From Sipunculus nudus (lineage: Eukaryota; Annelida; Sipuncula; Golfingiida; Sipunculidae), in NCBI GenBank assembly GCA_026874595.1, contig CM049313.1:12769508-12833507 (forward strand): a stretch of 64,000 bases of DNA. Reading direction: 5' to 3'. The position numbers were made by a program, and so were the translations under genes. Below the pieces are notes generated by a model. It ran no database searches. It saw only the letters and a list, made by a program, of their open reading frames with translations, and was not told the origin of the DNA. Below, piece by piece: positions 54,927 through 64,000 of this stretch; position 1 is the first letter of the stretch; each line of letters begins with the position of its first letter.

Positions 54927-57900
54927 CTTTATTTTAATAAAGGATAAGGTCTCAGTCTGAGCAATACACGGAATGTGCTCCTCATAGGTGTGTCAGGGAC
55001 AAATCATTCCAGATATTCAGAACATTCTATTATGAGACACTGTTTATATAACAGTCCACACACATGGCATTACTGTCTCTATACCTGTATCAGGTAAAAA
55101 AATAAGGTTACAGGTATGTACAGGTGAGAGTTGGATTTACCCACGTGGCACAGTGGCAGATGCCTGATTTAGAGCTACCTATGTCGGGTGAATGTTGTAC
55201 AAATTTACACCTCCAAAGATATGTCAGTAGTCAATATTTGTTCACAGTTATACTTCTCAGCAAAGCATACTTTGTCAGTCACCGGTACCAGTGAAAATGT
55301 ACATATTGACTTTGTGTTCTCTTATTCATTCATAGATGTAGGTCTCACACCTCTAAGAGATATTAATAGCTCGGTGTTAAGAAAAAAACATCATGGTTAG
55401 AACAATGTTTAAGTGATCAAATATTTAATTTGGTTTCAAAATTACTCCCCACAATTTCCAATTGTACAATTAATCCCAGTTCCTTGGAATGCCTTTAGTA
55501 CCACAATGTCAAAAGAGAGAAAGAATTCAACAACAGATTAACAAATTGAAGTTTTTCTACCAATATATAATCTGGATGGCTCTGTTGGATGTGTTCAATG
55601 AATACATTGTGTGCAGATGACTATATTTAAAAATAAAGACATACCATTAAAAAGTCTAGTATTAAAAGCTACAGGAATGACCAGCCCAGGAAGGCTGAGT
55701 GTCAAGTCAGATCAGACTAACATCACTGGTGATATCAGATTATTAACCATCATACACCTTCACCTTTAAAATATATGATATTCATGTCTACACATATACA
55801 ATCTAAGTTGCGTCTATGGTACTTTCTTTTAGCAAACTGTTGATGTTTTAAGTATAGTTTGCTGTAATATTTCTTGTACATGACCATACCTTGTATTTTG
55901 TGTACATCAGGGATGGATTGAATTGAAGGTGTTTTAACTTGGAGTTAATCTTACGTGAGTTTTCATGTGGATCTGCATGTTCATGGAATGATTAATATTT
56001 TGTCTGTTTGTACATCTACCTTTTAACATGTGGAAAGAACTGCATCTCAGTGTGACATCTGGTGGGAGAAGTTGCATGGTCTTACTCAGACAGTGATTAA
56101 TTAATAAGTAGGCTTTTGAATTTTGGGGGGCCTTAGAATTATTTATTTATTGATTCTTTACCTTCAATTCAATTCTCAATTCACTTATGACTGTAGCAGT
56201 AAATTTAAAAGAAAAGCAAATATTTAACCACAATTGATGTTGGTTCATATAAGCAAGGGAGGAATAAAGTAGCTCCACCTCTGGTAGCTCCTCCACCAAT
56301 TTTGCTTCTATATGTGAGTGGAAAAGCTCACAGACAAGTGTTGAAACTTTGATGTAGATCCCATGCTCAATAAATAGCCTAAACATTGAGATGTGCTCCG
56401 TCAAGTTTGACAGCTCACATTGAGCCTCAGAATGGCAGATGCAAAATAAATTGAAAAGAATCTATTACAGTTATTTGAGGGGTTATGATAAATGGATTTA
56501 TTGATACATTGTTACACCCTTATTTATAAGGAAAGTGGTGTGATTGCTGGTTGTGGTATATTCTGACTATAAGAGCTGTCCAGATACAGTACCCCAGATC
56601 ACCTCAAGGACTGATCTATGACTGTTATATGAAGCTGTTACAGCACATAACACTGACTGCAGCAGCAGCATCAGCAGGCCCGGAGGAAGGTCAGCTGAGC
56701 TCATATAAAACTGAACTAAATGCGGAAGTTGGGCTCAGGTGTGCTTACCTGTAGGTGGAGGTGGGCGGATGGAACGTATTTATTTCACATAGCGTGAACG
56801 ACTGTGACAATTGCTGTGATATCTAAGATGCTGAAGTAAGGCCCCTTCAGGGCTGCACCAGCCCATTCCAGCCTGTTAGACCACCTTGATGGCTGTTATG
56901 ACAGTAAACCCACTCCCTCTGTGTGTCCTGCAGCGTCAGGTGACTCCATCGTACTCTAGTGTTTTCATCACAGGTAGCCATGACATGCCGTTTGATATTA
57001 AGATCAGTGGTTGACTTCAGCAATGGGATATCCTTCTCTACCCAACATACTTCAACACAGCACAACCAAACAGCACCCATAGGCAAAGGCTATGTGGAAA
57101 CAACCAGATCTGTTTACACAGGGTACAAGAAACTTTACAGGCTTCATTTCCCTTTCAAGCTTTTTCATATACGAATTTTAATAATATAGCAGATACCAGT
57201 GATTACTAAAGTGATTGCACTGATGAGTAAAACAAAATGAAGCTGGTCTTTAATACATTTCTGTAAATGCTACCAAATTTAGTTATCTGGATTTAACCCT
57301 TTCCTGTTCAGAGATACCCTGAAACTCATTATAGATTGGCACCTGGGACTCCCTTGTTTGGCTAGACTCTCTGAGGTCAGACACATTGCATTATATAATT
57401 ATTTTCAGCTAGAATGACTAGTTAACTCTCCCACTAGCTAGCAACTGTTATATATTTGATAAAGATACCACGAAAGCTCAGCAAGATGTTGCCTGTGATG
57501 TTAATGCAGTGTCAGTAGTTGGCCAGAACTCATACTTTTAGAATACTTGTTTATACTTAAAATGGTGAATTTAGTGACTGTCAATAAATGAGTGAAACCA
57601 TTTACTGTTCATATTAATTCTAGATTTCAAATAAATTCTTACATTTTCTATGTACACGTGTCCATATTACCAGCAGTACCTTGTGTTGCTTTCATTGTTT
57701 TTACATTTTTCAACAGTTACTACAGAGGTTTGATATAATTTAGTAGAAATTATTAAGACCAAAAATAAATGTGTAATTTGTTTGACTTCCCCTCCCTCAG
57801 AAAAGTAGGCCCTAGTTCTAGTCCCAAGCAGAGCTGCATGTTGGGTCCTCTGACCAGTAAAGGGATAACCAGATGTAGTCTTTAGCCTGGCCTTTTTGGG

Positions 57901-60331
57901 TGGATGTAGTGTTTGGTGATGGGGTGAGCAGTTTGCTCTGATCTTATGATCATTGATCTGACCTCATGTTGCTGAGGTAGGGGAACATATACATCATCTT
58001 TAACTGGAGTATCCATTTCCTCAACAGTTATCATCACTTCCTATTGATATGTAAGGAGATCTGGGGTCCAGGTCTACATACATGTCAAGGTCAAGTAAGG
58101 TCAAGGTCAAATAAAATTGTTGTCCCTTTGGTATGATTTATTCTACAAAAATCTTTTGTTTTGTGTATACTTTGGTGCATTTAACAAACATAAATAAGAC
58201 AACTTCATGTTTCTTTGTATTGCAACATATCAAGTAACTGGGTACAGAATTTATTAAATATTCTTTTAAGAAAATCTTACTTTTATTGTGATATCACTCG
58301 GATAATTTTATGGTAATTTGTTGAAAAAAAAGTGAGAAAGAGAAGGTAAACTGCTGAAGGAGCTTCTTCAAAGTACAAAACAGAGTGGATAATGTTTATG
58401 TTCTGTCAGTTTGCGCGAAGTCAATTGTCTTCTGTAGAGCACATAGTAATTCATAAAATCTCCCTGATTGCTTTGCACTCCCGAAGAAATGTCATCTGGT
58501 ATGTTAGATATTGGCACTATATCATTACTTAAACGCAATCACATGTAATAATTTGGTCTATGGGCCAATTGATGAAATATCACGTTTCTAGTTTATAGTA
58601 CTAAATAACCCATTTTACCATCTACATTAACCTAAATACAACTTTTTCTCTATTATTTCAAAGACAACCTTGAAGAGCTAGAGTCCATTTTATGGAGTAT
58701 GAGTTTTCCAATAAGCAGGCACATCCTTTTATAATGACAATTTTCCACGCTAGATGTTATGAGATATTATTCTATTCAATATCAAGTTCCACACCTAATG
58801 GTGTTTACAATTATTTATTATTTGTTTGTGCTTTATGATAAACAAATAATAAATTTAATCTTATTGGTATATATAAATCAAATTAACAGAAATTATATAA
58901 TAAACAATATTACTTACAATTAAACTTTGTTGAGCCTTCTGGCAATGAATAAGAAACTCAACCTGTTTACTGTTATTTGTTATAAAATGAGTATATGTTC
59001 TATTTTCACTGCAATGCATCAATGAGATACTGTAAGAAGTTAGCCACCCGCTGAAAATGTGAAGACAGAGAATTATATCCGCCTTACACCGGCACCTGTC
59101 TCTAATTATTACACCTGTGCAGGTTAATTATCAGTCCCCAGGTACAGGTACGATGTACATCAGGTAACCACAGCTGAAGACTAAAACTACACCTGCATAT
59201 ACACATACAATTTCTAATGTTAGACTTGATCCATGTCCAGTTTTTACTGTATGTTTGATTGGTCCTCTTCTCAACTAAGGCACATGCGGTGGATGTTATT
59301 ATATATATTACAAATACTATGTTGTAAATATCAAAATTGATGAGTTATGTTATTGTGTCAGGCAACTTTTATATTCTGTGTCCCTATAATAATAAGTGGG
59401 CTTCAAGGGCTTCCTTTAAGGTTTCAACTCTTCCATAAAGAATCAAAACATGTTTATAATCTGAAAAAAATTGATTCACAACATGATCCGTTAATTAGTG
59501 AAAGCATGGACACTCAAAAAAGACAACCAAAATATAAAAGCCATACTTTCATAGCCCTCAAAATAAAATTCATACATATACTGTGAAAAAAAATACATTA
59601 TTGCCAAACTGTAGATCAGGTCATATAGATTCTCACTCAAATATATAGAGAAGGGGATAAAGGAGGGAAATAAGTCATCATAACCAAAATACCTTGAAAG
59701 TCTAGATATATATATATATAAATTATCATCTATGTTCTGTGGTCAGAGTCAAATATGTTTATATCATATATCTTTTCCAGTTAACTGAAACTTTGGAAGC
59801 TGTGTAGATTTAGTAATGTATTTTCACATTCACTTTCAGTTAGTTAAGCAAAGCTCAGCCCAGTCTGGTGAAAGCCAAGGCCAGAAAATCCATTTACTAG
59901 ATAATGTATTATACAAGAAGCCATTTCCAGATCTAACCCACAGAAATATGAAATTCCCTTGGTGGCACTTTCAGCCAGGACCCAAATTGCAGACAGTATT
60001 TTTCTTCGTTAAACCCTGATAGTTTAAAGCCCCTGACAAGTACAGAGGAGGCCTTTTTAAATTGGATGGGATATGTGCCACAAATATAACAAAAGCAAAC
60101 TGTAATCTCATTGATTTTATGACAAACACAATTGTCTTGCCATTTTAGGTTGCAAAACATTGGGGTATATATATATATATATAAATAATTAAAGTACGGT
60201 TAGTTTGACTTCATCAGTTTGTGCGACAGATCTGTTTCGTGAGAGCAGCATTCAAGATGGCTCACTCTTCAGGTACAAACTGGAGTGATCAGATATCTGG
60301 GTGAAGATTGTCATGATAGGTAGGTTCGGTG

Positions 60332-60338
<7 letters not shown>
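54926..60338. other. No gene or repeat family recognised
   Basis: Short frames at 56847-57086 (minus) and 59816-60019 (plus) were examined and have no convincing family pattern. Short TA runs are present at 59705-59722 and 60168-60182. Confidence 0.4.

Positions 60339-60392
<54 letters not shown>
60339..60392. repeat. (TA)n microsatellite
   Basis: About 27 TA dinucleotides, immediately before the TA-flanked element at 60412. Confidence 0.98.
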
Positions 60393-60396
<4 letters not shown>

Positions 60397-60411
60397 GCAG
60401 ACAAACCTATA

Positions 60412-61481
60412 TACAGACAAACCTGTCAAATGCAATCACCTGAGGGACAGGTCTGAAGTGGTCGTATTAGACAGGTGGTCTTATAAGGCAGGTCCTGAAA
60501 ATTTTGGAACTGTACAAACTTAGATGACACATGGACATGCATATTATACATATGCACATATACACATGTTATACACATGATTAAAAATGTTAGTTTAAAG
60601 ATCTCATTTGTATTAAATAAACATGTGCATACATAAAAATTACTGCAAGCAATTATATGAAAAGGAAAATACTGTTGATACATCAATCGATCACAGAACC
60701 TTAATTTGTATTTTAATCAGTTTTTACATTTAATACAAGTTAAAAAGACCATGACTGCTATGGAGTCATTGGAAACGTACTCATTGAAAATGCGAGTCAG
60801 CAAGGTAAAGGATTGATATGGGCTAGCAAATGTGTAAATAATCATTAGGGTATTCCTTTTCAAATTAGAACATGTGACAATATAGTGACCAAGGCGGTAC
60901 TAAATGTTGAAAATTAGCATGGAATATATGTCCCCCTTTAAACGCTTGAAAAAAGTTGCAACTGTCTCTCTATCAGGTAAAAAATTAGACTGGCAGAGGA
61001 CACGGGATAAAGTGGAATGATTAAATTTATTTCAGGCATTTTTAGCAGATAACAGAGCTAGTGAATGCATGTGAATATAGATTAAAAAACAAACCTCTTC
61101 AGGGGAATAATGATCAAAGATACATTTCAATTAACCTATATTTATTTAGCCTTAACTAGTGATTAATTAAAGTCTATCTAGCCTATGCTGATTGCAGTCA
61201 TCACTCTGAGCCAAGTGCCCACTTCACAAACCAGTCAGCCGACGTTTGTCCACACTGGTGGTACATCAAAGAGTGCCCGATTTAGGCAGGTTCATTTTGT
61301 CAGTTTTGTTGGAAAAAGCTGCCTGTAATCCATATTAACCAGGTGGTCACATTACACACGAGTTTCATTATACATTATAACATAATATAATATTATTATA
61401 ACATAACTCTATATTTCAAGGGACCCGTAATATCCAGTTGCCTGTATTTAACAGGTGGTCGCAAGGACAGGTTGTACTGTA
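60412..61481. mobile_element. 1.07-kb TA-flanked Tc1/mariner-like non-autonomous element
   Basis: Left end TACAGACAAACCTGTCAAAT; complement of right end TACAGTACAACCTGTCCTTG. Sub-terminal motifs recur at both ends (GACAGGTGGTC.. at the left, AACAGGTGGTCGCAAGGACA at the right). No transposase frame is visible inside, so it is probably an internally decayed or non-autonomous copy. Confidence 0.65.
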
Positions 61482-62311
61482 TATATCAGGCCCAAAAAAA
61501 AAAATTATTAAGCTGAAGTGAAGAAAATTGTTTTGATTATAATTAAATACTTTCAATTGCAGTTATTTAATGAGAAAACAAAATATTTGAAACAATTATG
61601 GAGAATGAAATCATCTGATTCAAGATACAAGATGCTATTTGTCACATATTTGTCGCAAAATAAACATCATTCAATATTTGTGCCTTGAAAAATTGTTAAA
61701 ATTACATATAAAAGGTTTTACCACTGCATAAGATGAAATTTCCTTAGGGTAAGTGTTTGACTTTAAATGTCCATTCTGCAAAATCTGGACACAATTACAG
61801 CAATATAAATAAATGTGATATTCAAGGAAACTTCCTGTGGTAGCTGTAACCAGGGTACTCCCGAGGCCACCAGCACCCAATAACCTAAACCCCAGAACCA
61901 ATAAAATAGCCAGACTGCCCCATCAAGGGCGCATTCTGATCCACAAGAGACAGTTTATGACGCCACTGCTCTCGTTAGCGGATGTACTCGATCTCCTTGA
62001 CTGACCACAACATCAGTACACTTCCTCTCTCATAATGCACAAGATGTAAACACTGGGTGGAGTGACGAGCCGGATGTCCAGTTAACTAACTGACCACCCC
62101 TAACATGTGTACTGACCATCATTAAGTCAAGTCTAATATGCAGAGGTCATAAATCATCAAGTTCATCTATATGATCATTCCAGATTTCTCCCTCTCCTGT
62201 TCTCTCTATCTCTCTTCCTAAACACATACAAAACCCAACACACAATTAACACTTGATCTGCTCTGTAAATTTTGCAAATTCTGAGTTGAATAGTAAAGCT
62301 CAGCATTGACC
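61482..62311. other. Nothing recognised
   Basis: A somewhat GC-richer patch at 61840-62060 has no coding pattern on either strand. Confidence 0.4.
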
Positions 62312-62520
62312 CCAGGTTTATTACCTCAACCAAGGTGATGTTTTAATCCAGGTCTATTTGTTGGTTGGTTTGTCTGTTAGCAGATTTGCAAAAAAAGTGC
62401 TGAACTTATTCCCATTTAACTTTGTGGAGGGTAAAGGGACAGGGATTACAATGTTAACCTTTTGTGATATCAGGAAAATTAAGGTAAATCCAGAGGGATT
62501 ATCTATTCTTGGCAGAAGTA
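62312..62520 (+). repeat. Dispersed repeat D, longest copy
   Basis: Runs from TTACCTCAACCAAGGTGATG through GGTTTGTCTGTTAGCAGATT and ATTTAACTTTGTGGAGGGTA. Related pieces lie at 48018-48095 and 52785-52960. Confidence 0.5.
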
Positions 62521-64000
62521 TGAGCTCTATTCTAGTTTCTGTTGGATTTATAGCACTGTTTTATTCTTTACACCTGTGCTTTGGGGTTGTGTATTAATTT
62601 AAAATATTGAATTTTGAGACAAAGAAGAGTTAATTATATTTAAGATACTATCTTATTTTACTTAGTTTTTAAATCATCAATGTTTATTAGCAAGCAAAGG
62701 ATGTGTTCCATGAGTGCTTCCTAGCTTAACAGAATAAAGAGCAGATGTTATGTATCTGCTAGCTAAACTATATTGACATTACCTTGCTTTTTTAGCATTA
62801 TCTGTCAGTACTTATTCACCACTCAGGGTCTGATCTGATCCTTAGTATGTTGAGCACATAACAATTATCAAATCAAAATGCTTGTTTCTATTTTTGCAAA
62901 TCAAGTTTATATCTCTTAATGATAGTGTTTTACACATCAAGCCTTGGGTGCCCTTCAAATCCGGCAATAAGCTTAGAGCTATCTGATTAGTATTTAAGGG
63001 TGAAACCTTTGGTGTGCTCCTGGTAGCTTCATGCTGACACTACAATTAACACATTATCTTCATTTATTTCATTCATCACTGGCAGTGATAAAAGTATCAA
63101 CCATATTTGCCTGTGTTCAAGACACCTCAAAACAGGTTTATAGAGACTATAAAAGTAAAACCAAATACCTAGCATAATCACTGCATGTGTAATGTATAAG
63201 AACATGGACAAAAAGGTTTAAAATATCTGAAATATCTATACTTAACATTTTGGTGTATGTGTATAAATAACTTTGCATATGAAGGTTACATTTTTCTGGT
63301 CCTACAGTATCAATAATATAAAATATTGAAATAATGTTCATACACTTAGGATTTTTTTCCAAGTAATAAATGAAGAAGAAAATAATTTAAAAGGCTCCTT
63401 GACTAGTTGAAACTGGAAACTACACTACACATCCATATGGACAAAGATATAAGAAACCGGAATGGCACTGAGTAGAGCCCATCTGTCAAGGTTACCCTTC
63501 CCACTGGAGCAGTTCTTTATCCGGCAATCATGTATCTTCCCTGGTCTGTGTCCCATCCCTCCAAAAAAGTTTTATAGAAAGAGGTTCAGAAAGAGGTTCT
63601 AATGTTTTTTTGTGAAATACTGTTTGGTGGCTGCAAGTTAATGAAACGCAGAATATAAATTTTGGTTTGAATTTAGTTGGTTCACAGATACAAGCTAATT
63701 TTAGGCATATCAGACTCAATGGTTAATCCAGCTTGTATGTGTGATCTCATAAAATGTAAAACAAAAAGATATTCTGTATTTTATTAACTTACAGCCATAT
63801 AACTTACAACAATACTTATAACAAACCATACTTACAAACAGCCACAGGTGGAATCAGAACCTCCTTCATAAAGGTAATAATTTCAGAAACACTTAGGAAA
63901 AAAAACAATGTACAGACAAAGTCCATATCTTTACTGCTTAGATCTAAGTACTGGTATTTGTAAGGTTTGAAACATGTGAGGTAACTGCCAATCTAGTATA
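62521..64000. other. Nothing recognised
   Basis: AT-rich; no gene, RNA or repeat supported to the window end. Confidence 0.45.

Noticed and set aside
56847-57086. Minus-strand exon of the Calx-beta gene
   Set aside because: No Calx-beta strand pattern, acidic loop or phase-compatible splice borders.
59816-60019. Lectin second half (WWHFQPGPKL)
   Set aside because: Lacks the EPN/QPD and WND motifs and flanking Cys residues.

Overview
The window looks like intron-rich, AT-rich, repeat-laden DNA of an invertebrate animal, most likely a marine lophotrochozoan and plausibly a bivalve mollusc. Evidence: short phase-compatible exons with GT..AG borders, tRNA-headed SINEs, several families of small inverted-repeat elements, and 'pearl'/Helentron-type repeats (core tandem repeats, a short ACGG-type microsatellite, then a 3' terminal hairpin), a structure described from bivalves. 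There are no bacterial operons, no ribosome binding sites and no CRISPR. The taxon is an inference; no species marker is present.

Region 1, 169-24200, minus strand: an internal part of a giant Calx-beta-repeat gene, best matched to ADGRV1 (VLGR1/GPR98/MASS1). Ten exons were placed by hand from splice borders: 23928-24200, 14307-14507, 9080-9200, 8097-8387, 6790-6962, 4671-4929, 3673-3801, 1629-1744, 1096-1277 and 169-343. All nine junctions keep frame and rebuild Calx-beta motifs. They total 1920 nt, or 640 codons, covering about six Calx-beta modules. Both gene ends lie outside the window or were not found.

The introns are packed with mobile DNA. They hold a TTAA-flanked repeat pair, three-base-TSD (TTA/TAA) Harbinger-like MITEs, SINEs, a 21-bp minisatellite, a 5-kb array of ~340-bp units (17.1-22.2 kb) and a four-deep nest of elements (22.2-23.9 kb). 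That nest ends 16 bp from a coding exon.

Region 2, 24.2-37.1 kb: no supported gene. It holds a pearl-like element, a 31-bp minisatellite, a 44-45-bp minisatellite with a three-unit higher-order pattern (27.06-27.84 kb), and two larger hairpin-ended repeats (30.9-32.3 and 32.7-35.4 kb).

Region 3, 37.14-38.24 kb, plus strand: the first coding exon of a secreted C-type-lectin-like protein, preceded by a cluster of CCAAT boxes. It encodes a signal peptide, a Cys-rich segment, a coiled coil, a dibasic RKRR site and the first half of a C-type lectin domain. The 3' exon(s) were not found.

Region 4, 38.3-64 kb: no confidently identified gene. It contains further SINE and MITE copies, TA and CA microsatellites, a degenerate 30-36-bp repeat built around TGTCCATGGACA, a 1.07-kb TA-flanked element (60.4-61.5 kb), and a few open frames of unknown status.

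The most unusual signal is a perfect 12-bp palindrome, GGTGGCGCCACC. It occurs 16 times exactly and several more times with one or two changes, and only inside three otherwise different repeat families.
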